Shown one piece after another: positions 8,520 to 16,093 of a stretch of DNA of 64,000 nt (position 1 is its first letter; each line of letters opens with the position of its first letter). This stretch comes from an uncultured Chromatiaceae bacterium (GTDB taxonomy: Bacteria > Pseudomonadota > Gammaproteobacteria > Enterobacterales > Alteromonadaceae): positions 39,694-103,693 of the forward strand of contig CALJUX010000075.1 in NCBI GenBank assembly GCA_937978655.1, in the 5' to 3' direction. Both the position numbers and the translations under genes were made by a program. The notes under the pieces are model-generated. The model was not told the DNA's origin and made no database searches. It worked only from the letters and a program-made list of their open reading frames with translations.

Positions 8520-9041
8520 TTATTTTAATTCTTCAATCGTATGATGGTGATTGGTGTAAATGCAGATATCACCGGCAATCGTCAGCGCTTTTTCCACGAT
8601 AGCGCTGGCGGGCAATTCGGTGTTATTCAGCAGCGCCGTGGCGGCAGCCTGAGCAAAAGGCCCGCCGGAACCGATGGCAATGAGGTCCTGCTCCGGTTGG
8701 ATCACATCGCCGTTGCCGGTAATGATCAAGGAGCAGTTGGCGTCGGCGACGGCTAATAATGCTTCGAGCTTGCGCAGCATCCGGTCGGTGCGCCAGTCTT
8801 TCGCCAGTTCGACCGCAGCGCGCATCAGATGGCCCTGATGCAGCTCCAGTTTGGCTTCAAAGCGTTCAAACAGCGTGAATGCGTCGGCAGTACCGCCGGC
8901 AAAACCGGCCAGTACTTTGCCGTGATACAGCCGGCGGACTTTTTTCGCGTTGCCTTTCATTACGGTGTTACCCAGCGTGACCTGGCCGTCACCGCCCAGT
9001 GCCACTTCGCCGTTGCGGCGCACAGAAACAATAGTAGTCAT
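8520..9041 (-). CDS. hslV: HslUV protease peptidase subunit HslV
   Basis: 173 residues. It is a proteasome-like Ntn hydrolase: after Met removal the N-terminal threonine (MTTIVSVRR) is the nucleophile, so the start is fixed by chemistry. The conserved GGDGQVTLGNTVMK and KVRRLYHGKVLAGFAG blocks are present. It forms the double hexameric chamber capped by HslU. It lies between ftsN-like and hslU on the minus strand, the usual gammaproteobacterial order. Confidence 0.97.
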   Translation of the reverse strand: MTTIVSVRRNGEVALGGDGQVTLGNTVMKGNAKKVRRLYHGKVLAGFAGGTADAFTLFERFEAKLELHQGHLMRAAVELAKDWRTDRMLRKLEALLAVADANCSLIITGNGDVIQPEQDLIAIGSGGPFAQAAATALLNNTELPASAIVEKALTIAGDICIYTNHHHTIEELK

Positions 9042-9119
9042 GAAGCATGTTCTAGTTGGGAAGATAAAGCCGATATGTGGGCGCGGCAGCGCATTTCAAG
9101 CGCTGCCGGCACGGAAGCA

Positions 9120-9644
9120 TCAGGGGATCCAGCAGTTGGCGATTTTTTGTTGCAGCAGTTTGTTTTTATCGTTTTGCGCCTGACGTTTACTGGCATAAGG
9201 ACCGGAAACCACCCGGTATTTGCCGGACGATTGTTTGATCTCCGCGCTGACACCGGCAAACGCCATCTTGGCTTTGAGCTGCTGCGCGCCTTCCATTGCT
9301 TTAAAAGCGCCACAGTACATATTGGCCGGCGCTTTGGCAGCCAGTTGTTCGGCTTCGACCTGAATTTCTTTGGTCTGCAGTTCTTTGATGTAGGTGTAAG
9401 GTTCTTTCGCCGGTTTGGGCGGTAATTCGTCTTTTACCACAGTTTCTTTAACTGCTGCTTTGGCTTCTGCGGCGGCCGCTTCAGCACCGGGCCTGTGTGA
9501 GATGTGCCACAAAAAGGCGCCAAAAGCGAGGATTAAAACACCGACCACACTGATAAGCAGTATCGGTAAGGGTTTCTTTTCATTTGGTTTTTTCTTTGGC
9601 CGTGGTGCTGGCCGGGCCGTTTTTACATAATCTTGATGAGGCAT
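9120..9644 (-). CDS. ftsN: FtsN-like SPOR-domain cell division protein
   Basis: 174 residues. The protein has a short basic cytoplasmic tail (MPHQDYVKTARP...), one membrane segment at about residues 27-48, and a charged Ala/Glu/Lys linker. A SPOR domain of about 75 residues forms the C-terminus. SPOR domains bind denuded septal peptidoglycan, and FtsN activates septal synthesis. The assignment rests on architecture and on the conserved priA-ftsN-hslVU order; outside the SPOR domain FtsN proteins share little sequence. It is shorter than E. coli FtsN because its linker is shorter. Confidence 0.85.
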   Translation of the reverse strand: MPHQDYVKTARPAPRPKKKPNEKKPLPILLISVVGVLILAFGAFLWHISHRPGAEAAAAEAKAAVKETVVKDELPPKPAKEPYTYIKELQTKEIQVEAEQLAAKAPANMYCGAFKAMEGAQQLKAKMAFAGVSAEIKQSSGKYRVVSGPYASKRQAQNDKNKLLQQKIANCWIP

Positions 9645-9745
9645 GCCAATTTCTTGCGGCGACAGTTGTGGCCTGATTGTACTGGATTTGGCGGCAAAAA
9701 AGTAAGGCTGAATTTTGCCGCTTGTTGCCCGCAGCTGGATTTGGC

Positions 9746-11914
9746 TTAGCTCAAATCCAGCGCATCAACATCCAGCTGCCATTTGATCTTACGCGCCAAT
9801 GGCAGATTGCGACTTTGTTCCAGTGCCAGGTCCAGGGCCTGATGCAGCAAGCGCCGGTCCTGGCAAAACAGCTGGAGCTGCCAACGGAATTTACCGGCTT
9901 TGCGCTCCAGCGGCGGTTTTAATGGCCCGAGGTACTGTACTTGTGGGCAGTGCGTGGCTATCAGCTGCTGAATGATAGTTAAAAATGCCAGTCCGTCCTG
10001 ACTGTCAAAAGACTCAGTTCTGAACAAGGCCAGATGCTGATAAGGCGGCAACCGGGTTTGCTGGCGTTCCAGCAAAGCACTGCGGGCAAAAGAGCTGTAG
10101 CCGTTTTGGATCACGTCCTGCAACAGTGGGTGGCCCGGATAATGCGTTTGCAGCAAGACAGTGCCGGCAATATCACCACGACCGGCGCGGCCGGCGACCT
10201 GGGTCAGCAACTGCGCTAACTGTTCAGAGGCGCGAAAATCGCTGGAATATAAAGCGCTGTCGACATCGACAATCACCACCAGACTGACGTTGGGAAAATG
10301 ATGGCCTTTGGCCAGCATCTGGGTGCCGACGATAATGGCCGGCTCGCCGCGTTGAATTTCGGTTAATAAAGTTTCCAGACTGCCTTTACGCCGCGTGCTG
10401 TCGCGGTCTAAGCGGATCACCGGAAAATCCGGAATCAGCTGCTGCAGCTGCTCTTCCAGCTGCTCAGTGCCCTGGCCGACCGGTGCGAGTTGCGTACTGC
10501 CACAATGACCACATTGATGCGGCACGGCGCGGCTGGCGCCACAATGATGGCAGACCAGCTGGCGGCTTTGTTTATGAAAGGTGGTGAAAGCGGCACAGCG
10601 CTGACATTCGGTCAGCCAGCCGCATTCATGGCAAATCAGCGCCGGGGCAAAACCGCGGCGGTTTAAGAACAACATGACCTGCTCGCCGCGTTGCAGCCGT
10701 TGTTTGATTTGCGCCAGCGTGCCATCGGCGAGGCCATGTTTCAGCACCTGCTGTTTTAAATCCAGCAGTTCGATTTTCGGCACTTGCTGGCTGGTAGCGC
10801 GCTCTGGCAATGGCAAATGGGCGAATTTACCTTGTTGCACGTTGTACAAAGATTCGAGGCTGGGCGTGGCAGAACCAAGCACAATAGGGCATTGCGCCAG
10901 CGCGGCGCGTTTCACCGCTAAGTCGCGGGCGTGATAGCGAAAGCCTTCCTGCTGTTTCAATGACGCGTCATGTTCTTCGTCGATGATAAGTAACCCCAGC
11001 CGGGCAAATGGCAGGAATAAAGCCGAGCGGGTGCCGATGGTAATGGCGGCATCGCCGCTCTGGCTGCGCTGCCAGGCCAACAAACGTTCCTGATCGGTCA
11101 TATTCGAATGCCAGATCTGCAGCGGCACGGCAAACCTTTTGCCAAAGCGCGCCAGCGTCTGTGGCGTCAGGCCTATTTCCGGCACCAGCACCAGCACTTG
11201 TTCGCCGCGCTGCAGCACCGGGCTTATCGCCTGCAAATAGACTTCGGTTTTACCGGAGCCGGTCACACCTTCGAGCAAAAACCGGCTGAAACTGCCGGCC
11301 GCCTGATTGATGGCACTGACCGCCAGCGCCTGTGCCGGATTGAGCTGCAGCGGCTGTTGCCGCTCTGGTTGTGGCACAAAAGCGCTAAATGGCACGGTTT
11401 GCCAGACCACCAAGCCTTTGTCGAGCATCGCTTTGATGGTGGTACTTTCGCCGCTTAAATCAGCGTCGCGGATTGCTGTTTGTTGCAGCCGTTGCCATAA
11501 AGCGAGCTGACGCGGCGCCCTGGCGAGCTCTGCCGCAGACAGCGCATGACCTTGCTCCGTCAGCTGCAACTCCCGGCCATGACCGTCAAGGACGGCTTTG
11601 CCTTCACGCAGCAGCGCGGGCAGGGCACTGACCAGTACTTCACCGAGCGGATAATGATAATAATCAGCGGCAAAACTGAGCAGCTGGCGAATGGCGTCGC
11701 CAAACAATGGCTGTTGGTCCAGCACTGCTTTCACGGGTTTGAGTTTGTCGCTAAAGGCATCCGGCGGATTTAGCTGCCAGACAATCCCAACCAGTTCGCG
11801 TTTGCCAAAAGGCACCAGCACCCGCACACCAACCTGAACCTGCATGCCTTCTGGCAACAGGTAGTCAAAATGTTGGTACAAAGGTACGGGTAAAGCGACG
11901 CGGATTTGGCTCAA
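9746..11914 (-). CDS. priA: Primosomal replication restart helicase PriA
   Basis: 722 residues. This 3'-5' superfamily 2 helicase reloads DnaB at stalled forks. Visible: an N-terminal DNA-binding domain (QIRVALPVPLYQHFDYLLP), Walker A GVTGSGKTEVY, the DEEHD box and a LGSATPSLESL motif. A zinc module of paired cysteines follows (CHECGWLTECQRC and CGHCGS among them), then GTQMLAKGHHFPNVSLV. All catalytic features are intact. It is the first gene of the minus-strand run priA, ftsN, hslV, hslU, DUF971, with about 100 bases before ftsN, so ftsN may have its own promoter. Confidence 0.97.
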   Translation of the reverse strand: MSQIRVALPVPLYQHFDYLLPEGMQVQVGVRVLVPFGKRELVGIVWQLNPPDAFSDKLKPVKAVLDQQPLFGDAIRQLLSFAADYYHYPLGEVLVSALPALLREGKAVLDGHGRELQLTEQGHALSAAELARAPRQLALWQRLQQTAIRDADLSGESTTIKAMLDKGLVVWQTVPFSAFVPQPERQQPLQLNPAQALAVSAINQAAGSFSRFLLEGVTGSGKTEVYLQAISPVLQRGEQVLVLVPEIGLTPQTLARFGKRFAVPLQIWHSNMTDQERLLAWQRSQSGDAAITIGTRSALFLPFARLGLLIIDEEHDASLKQQEGFRYHARDLAVKRAALAQCPIVLGSATPSLESLYNVQQGKFAHLPLPERATSQQVPKIELLDLKQQVLKHGLADGTLAQIKQRLQRGEQVMLFLNRRGFAPALICHECGWLTECQRCAAFTTFHKQSRQLVCHHCGASRAVPHQCGHCGSTQLAPVGQGTEQLEEQLQQLIPDFPVIRLDRDSTRRKGSLETLLTEIQRGEPAIIVGTQMLAKGHHFPNVSLVVIVDVDSALYSSDFRASEQLAQLLTQVAGRAGRGDIAGTVLLQTHYPGHPLLQDVIQNGYSSFARSALLERQQTRLPPYQHLALFRTESFDSQDGLAFLTIIQQLIATHCPQVQYLGPLKPPLERKAGKFRWQLQLFCQDRRLLHQALDLALEQSRNLPLARKIKWQLDVDALDLS

Positions 11915-12156
11915 CGGGCTGATGGTCCTGATTCAGAATGCGGCAAAGTGTAGCCAGTCTGACTTTGTCCTCACAATGCTTTTTTCGCTGGTTGCAGGGG
12001 TTGCGATTAAACCGCTGCTTTTTTCTGCGAAACCGGAATAAAAAGTTGAACCTGCAGGGCAGATCTATTAAGCTACGCGCCCTAATTTAACTGAAATGCG
12101 TATGGTGTCTGACAGTAAGCTGATCAGATAGCGATACGGCCCTAACGAGGTAAGCC

Positions 12157-12369
12157 ATGAAACCAGGTATCCACCCGGAATACAAAGAAATCACTGCAAC
12201 CTGTACTTGCGGTAATGCATTCAAAACCCGTTCAGCTCTGTGCAAAGACATCCACTTGGACGTTTGCTCAGCTTGCCACCCGTTCTACACTGGTAAGCAA
12301 AAAGTGCTGGACGTTGGTGGTCGTGTTGACCGCTTCAAAAAACGTTTCGCAGTTCTGGGCGCAAAATAA
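12157..12369 (+). CDS. rpmE: 50S ribosomal protein L31
   Basis: 70 residues. It keeps the zinc-binding cysteines (TCTCGNAF, then DVCSACHPFYTG) of the C+ form of L31, as opposed to the zinc-free YkgM-like paralogue. GAGG precedes the ATG at good spacing. It is monocistronic, divergent from priA, and followed 18 bases later by an intrinsic terminator. Confidence 0.97.
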   Translation: MKPGIHPEYKEITATCTCGNAFKTRSALCKDIHLDVCSACHPFYTGKQKVLDVGGRVDRFKKRFAVLGAK

Positions 12370-12386
12370 TCCCAGTCGCGTTAGCG

Positions 12387-12414
12387 AAAAAAAGCACCTT
12401 CGGGTGCTTTTTTT
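12387..12414 (+). terminator. Intrinsic terminator of rpmE
   Basis: An AAAAAAAGCACC/GGTGCTTTTTTT stem with a TTCG tetraloop, followed by T residues. The A-run on the other side would let it act in both directions. Confidence 0.9.
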
Positions 12415-12897
12415 GTGCCTGCAGTTTGCCTCTATGCTGTTGCATAAACTGTTTGATTATTATTTAGCCACTCTCGAATTCTGCTGTATCTAACTCATTT
12501 TAAATCAATCATTTAATTTCTCTATTTGTTGCCGATTTGCATGCACATTCAAATGGTCTGCACAACTATCTGCCGTTTCATGACAGCTTTTTGCATCTTT
12601 AAGCAAACCTCGCCAACTGGTCTTACCTCTGCTGATTTTGTCACTTGGCACCTGCAGCAAAACTTGTTATAACAATGCTGATGGCCAAAAAGTGCACAGA
12701 CATTTTCCGCCGCTCCTCCACGTAAAAAAGGCAACTATCGGCTTCAACTGGTCACTCTGGACAGAGGTACAACCAGCGCGAAGTCAATAGGCATGCTGCG
12801 TCAGGCTCTTTACAATGGGCCGCCTTTTGCGCTTACCCTCGCAAAAGTATTGGCAAATAACATAAAGCCCATAGGGCTAAGCCTCAGGACTCTTACC
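12415..12897 (+). other. Long intergenic region and 5' leader of the malic enzyme gene
   Basis: This stretch has no convincing gene. Its first half is AT-rich and unstructured to my eye. A promoter lies at 12645-12673, giving an untranslated leader of roughly 215 bases. Within the leader is a perfect 8-bp inverted repeat CTTTTGCG/CGCAAAAG (12824-12847) with an 8-base loop. The malic enzyme frame stays open upstream to 12793, but that part does not resemble the family. Confidence 0.5.
12645..12673 (+). promoter_or_regulatory. Sigma-70 promoter upstream of maeB
   Basis: TTGGCA, 17 bases, TATAAC. It is the best -35/-10 pair in the rpmE-maeB gap and points toward maeB, about 215 bases before the start codon. 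Confidence 0.5.
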
Positions 12898-14142
12898 ATG
12901 TCAGACTTCAGGAAAGCAGCGCTCGATTATCATGCCAAACCGACTCCCGGCAAAATCGGCATCGAAATCACCAAACCAGCCGAAACAGTGAAAGACTTAG
13001 CGCTGGCGTACAGCCCGGGTGTTGCCGAGCCAGTGCGTGAAATCGCCGAAGACATTGATAATGTTTATAAATACACCGGCAAAGGCAATTTAGTGGCGGT
13101 GATCACCAATGGTACGGCCATTCTGGGCCTTGGCAATTTAGGGCCTATGGCCTCCAAACCGGTGATGGAAGGTAAAGCCTTATTGTTCAAGCGTTTTGCC
13201 AATCTGGATTCGATTGATATCGAAGTGACGCACCGCACCACTGAAGATTTCATCAATACAGTCGCTAATATCGCCGACACTTTTGGTGGCATTAACCTCG
13301 AAGATATCAAGTCACCGGAATGTTTTGAGATTGAAAAAGAGCTGATTAAACGCTGCAACATTCCGGTATTCCACGACGACCAGCACGGCACCGCCATCGT
13401 CACTGCCGCTGGCCTGTTAAACGCGCTGGAAATTCAGGGCAAAGATATCCGCAAAGTCACTATCGTGTGTATGGGCGCTGGTGCTGCCGCTATCGCCTGT
13501 ATGGAGCTGCTGATTAAATGCGGCGCCAAGCGCGAATATATCTACATGCTGGACACCAAAGGCGTGATCCATACCCGCCGTGAAGACTTAAACAAATACA
13601 AAACGCTGTTTGCCAATAACACTGACAAACGTACGCTGGAAGACGCACTGGATGGCGCTGATGTGTTTATCGGCGTGTCTGGCCCGGATGCATTACCACC
13701 ACAAGCGCTGAAACTGATGGCAGATAAGCCGGTGATTTTTGCCTGCTCGAACCCGGATCCGGAAATTAAACCAGAGCTGGCGCATGCTGAGCGTAAAGAT
13801 ATCATCATGGCGACCGGCCGTTCGGATTACCCAAATCAGGTCAACAACGTGTTGTGTTTCCCGTTTATTTTCCGTGGTGCATTGGATGTGCGCGCCAGTG
13901 TCATTAACGATGAGATGAAGATTGCCGCAGTGCATGCAATTCGCGCCATCGCTAAAGAGCCGGTGCCGGCTGAAGTGTTGCAGGCGGCGCAGGTCGAAAA
14001 GCTGGCGTTTGGTGCTGAGTACATCATTCCAAAACCGATGGACCCACGGCTGTTACCACGCGTGGCGAAAGCAGTAGCAGATGCTGCGGTCGCTTCTGGC
14101 GTGGCACGGATCCCAATGCCGAAACACTATATGGAAAGCTGA
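12898..14142 (+). CDS. maeB: Malic enzyme, short form without phosphotransacetylase domain
   Basis: 414 residues beginning MSDFRKAALDYHAKPTPGKI. The enzyme oxidatively decarboxylates malate to pyruvate. Seen: AYSPGVAEPVREI (substrate loop), the metal-binding FHDDQHGTA, and the Rossmann segment VCMGAGAAAIACMEL. E. coli MaeB carries an extra phosphotransacetylase-like half (about 760 residues in all). This protein ends at the catalytic half, as in many short bacterial malic enzymes, so the symbol is by catalytic-domain similarity. The cofactor, NAD or NADP, cannot be decided by eye. The ATG at 12898 follows AGGA; the open frame reaches back to 12793. Confidence 0.9.
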   Translation: MSDFRKAALDYHAKPTPGKIGIEITKPAETVKDLALAYSPGVAEPVREIAEDIDNVYKYTGKGNLVAVITNGTAILGLGNLGPMASKPVMEGKALLFKRFANLDSIDIEVTHRTTEDFINTVANIADTFGGINLEDIKSPECFEIEKELIKRCNIPVFHDDQHGTAIVTAAGLLNALEIQGKDIRKVTIVCMGAGAAAIACMELLIKCGAKREYIYMLDTKGVIHTRREDLNKYKTLFANNTDKRTLEDALDGADVFIGVSGPDALPPQALKLMADKPVIFACSNPDPEIKPELAHAERKDIIMATGRSDYPNQVNNVLCFPFIFRGALDVRASVINDEMKIAAVHAIRAIAKEPVPAEVLQAAQVEKLAFGAEYIIPKPMDPRLLPRVAKAVADAAVASGVARIPMPKHYMES

Positions 14143-14164
14143 TTTTCCCAGTGCAATAAAAAGA

Positions 14165-14194
14165 AAAACCGCGGCTTGCCGCGGTTTTGTTTTT
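14165..14194 (+). terminator. Intrinsic terminator of maeB
   Basis: A perfect AAAACCGCGGC/GCCGCGGTTTT stem with a two-base TT loop, followed by GTTTTTT. It lies 22 bases after the maeB stop, with metJ convergent beyond it. Confidence 0.88.
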
Positions 14195-14266
14195 TGCCTG
14201 TTGTTTGAATTTATTGTCGACTTTTACTGCAACCTGTCGTTGTTGATTTTTCGGTTGCGTTCGTCT

Positions 14267-14602
14267 TTATTCTTCGTCTGATTCCGCTTCCTGAATATCC
14301 GGAATAGGTTTGCCCATGCTGGTCAGGATGTTGCGTACTTCGATCGGGATTTGGTGCGGGTTGTCTTTGCGTAAATCTTCATCGGCTGGCAGTGGCTGAC
14401 CGGTAAAAGCATGCAAAAAAGCTTCGCATAATAATTCGCTGTTGGTGGCGTGGCGTAAGTTATTGACCTGGCGGCGGGTGCGCTCATCGGTTAAAACTTT
14501 TAATACATTCAGGGGGATGGAGACGGTGATTTTCTTCACCTGTTCTGATTTCTTGCCGTGTTCTGCATAAGGGTGAACGTATTCACCATTCCACTTTGCC
14601 AT
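14267..14602 (-). CDS. metJ: Methionine regulon repressor MetJ
   Basis: 111 residues, slightly longer than the 105 of E. coli because of an acidic tail (QEAESDEE). It is a ribbon-helix-helix repressor whose corepressor is S-adenosylmethionine. The DNA-contacting strand KKITVSIPLNVLKVL and the RRQVNNLRHATNSELLCEAFLHAF core match the family almost throughout. It is divergent from metB, with tandem met boxes between them, so it very probably represses metB-metL and itself. AAGG sits 7 bases before the ATG. Confidence 0.97.
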   Translation of the reverse strand: MAKWNGEYVHPYAEHGKKSEQVKKITVSIPLNVLKVLTDERTRRQVNNLRHATNSELLCEAFLHAFTGQPLPADEDLRKDNPHQIPIEVRNILTSMGKPIPDIQEAESDEE

Positions 14603-14656
14603 AGTTGTACCTTGATTTATTTATTTGTTGTGCGTTTTGGCCCGAAATTTTATCTC

Positions 14657-14686
14657 TTTATACGCGCATAAACAAACGCTGCGCAA
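14657..14686 (-). promoter_or_regulatory. Putative metJ promoter
   Basis: On the minus strand: TTGCGC, 18 bases, TATAAA, about 55 bases before the metJ start. It lies beside the met box cluster at 14701-14724, consistent with autoregulation. Confidence 0.45.
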
Positions 14687-14700
14687 GAAATAATCATGAT

Positions 14701-14724
14701 AGACGTCTAAATGTTTTGACATCC
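14701..14724. promoter_or_regulatory. MetJ operator, distal met boxes
   Basis: Three tandem 8-base units: AGACGTCT (a perfect met box), AAATGTTT and TGACATCC. MetJ dimers bind adjacent met boxes cooperatively. The third unit overlaps the -35 of the metB promoter. Confidence 0.85.
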
Positions 14725-14743
14725 TTTTATGGCGCTGTATACT
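14716..14743 (+). promoter_or_regulatory. Sigma-70 promoter of metB-metL
   Basis: A perfect -35 TTGACA, 16 bases, and -10 TATACT, pointing to metB. MetJ boxes overlap the -35 and begin at the -10, so repressor binding would exclude polymerase. Confidence 0.8.
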
Positions 14744-14770
14744 TTTAGCCGTCTAAACATCTAAAAGTAT
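14739..14770. promoter_or_regulatory. MetJ operator, proximal met boxes inside a 10-bp palindrome
   Basis: Four consecutive 8-base units: ATACTTTT, AGCCGTCT, AAACATCT, AAAAGTAT. The middle two resemble the met box. The outer bases form a perfect 10-base inverted repeat (ATACTTTTAG with CTAAAAGTAT). The block covers the -10 and the expected transcription start of metB. Confidence 0.75.
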
Positions 14771-14779
14771 GAGGTTGAT

Positions 14780-16093
14780 ATGTCCACACGTCGCTCCGCC
14801 ACAGTTGCAGCCCGCGCCGGTATTGCGCAGGACCCCGCTTACGGTGCGGTGACGCCACCGATGTATCTGACTTCAACTTATGAATTACCGGCCTTTAAAC
14901 AGCCGGGCAAATATGATTATTCACGCTCGAATAACCCGACCCGCGACCTGCTCGGCGATGCGTTGTGTCAGCTCGAAGGCGGCGCAAAGGCTTTAGTCAC
15001 CAACACCGGCATGTCGGCCTGTGTGCTGGCGCTGCAAGTGCTGACACCGGACGACACTTTAGTCATTCCGCACGACTGTTATGGCGGCAGCTACCGCTTA
15101 TTCACCAACCTGGCCAATAAAAAACGCGCATTTAAGCTGGTCATTGTCAATTTTCAGCAGGACAACTGGCCGGAGCTGGTCAGTGCAGCTAAACCAAAGC
15201 TGATTTGGCTGGAAACACCGAGTAACCCGCTGCTGCAAATCACTGATGTGCGTGCTGTGTGTGAGCTGGCAAAAACGCTGCAGGCGCTGGTGCTGGTCGA
15301 CAACACCTTTTTATCGCCGGCGCTGCAAAACCCGATCGCCTTGGGTGCTGATTTAGTGCTGCATTCCACCACCAAGTATTTAAATGGCCACAGTGACATT
15401 GTCGGCGGCGCTTTGGTTGTCAAAGACGCGGCGCTCGGTGATGAACTGAAATGGTGGGCGAATTGCCTTGGTGTCACCGCCGGTGCCTTTGATTCGCACC
15501 TGACCTTACGCGGCATCCGTACTTTGTTACCACGCATCAAAGCCCATCAGGAAAATGCCGCGCTGGTAGTTGAGTATCTGCAACAGCAGCCACTGGCCGG
15601 CAAGATTTATTATCCGGGCTTAAAAGACCATCCGGGCCATGCCATTGCCAAAGCGCAGCAACATGGTTTTGGCGCGATGATCAGCTTTGATCTGGCGGCA
15701 GATGCCAAATACCTTGGCATATTTTTCGAAGCATTACAGTGCTTTACGTTGGCGCAATCTTTAGGCGGCATCGAAAGCCTGATTTGCCATCCCGGCACAA
15801 TGACGCATGCATCGATGGACGCGGCGGCGCAAAAAACGGCCGGCATTGGCCCGACGTTAATCCGGCTGTCTGTGGGGATTGAAGATCCCCGCGATTTACT
15901 GGCTGATCTGGAACAGGCATTTGCCGCGGTTGCTGCAGCACTTGATGCCGATGGTGGCAACACTCATACCGGTATTGCGCAGGCGCCAGTGGCTGTGCAG
16001 CCCGCAACCGAAAAACCGACAGTAACACAGTCGGCAACCGCAATATCCGAACAACAATTCCGGCTGAATCCAGCCCTGGCCGCATTTTGGTAA
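14780..16093 (+). CDS. metB: Cystathionine gamma-synthase family enzyme MetB, with C-terminal extension
   Basis: A PLP enzyme of the Cys/Met metabolism family that joins O-succinylhomoserine to cysteine in methionine synthesis. Seen: SRSNNPTRDLLGDALCQLEGG near the N-terminus, the PLP lysine in LHSTTKYLNGHSDIVGG near residue 200, and the ending SVGIEDPRDLLADLEQA. The protein has 437 residues, whereas MetB is usually near 386. The extra ~45 residues form an Ala/Gln/Thr/Pro-rich tail ending FRLNPALAAFW. The start at 14780 has GAGG upstream. Its stop overlaps the start of metL (TAATG), so the two are translationally coupled. Met boxes upstream indicate MetJ repression. Confidence 0.93.
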   Translation: MSTRRSATVAARAGIAQDPAYGAVTPPMYLTSTYELPAFKQPGKYDYSRSNNPTRDLLGDALCQLEGGAKALVTNTGMSACVLALQVLTPDDTLVIPHDCYGGSYRLFTNLANKKRAFKLVIVNFQQDNWPELVSAAKPKLIWLETPSNPLLQITDVRAVCELAKTLQALVLVDNTFLSPALQNPIALGADLVLHSTTKYLNGHSDIVGGALVVKDAALGDELKWWANCLGVTAGAFDSHLTLRGIRTLLPRIKAHQENAALVVEYLQQQPLAGKIYYPGLKDHPGHAIAKAQQHGFGAMISFDLAADAKYLGIFFEALQCFTLAQSLGGIESLICHPGTMTHASMDAAAQKTAGIGPTLIRLSVGIEDPRDLLADLEQAFAAVAAALDADGGNTHTGIAQAPVAVQPATEKPTVTQSATAISEQQFRLNPALAAFW

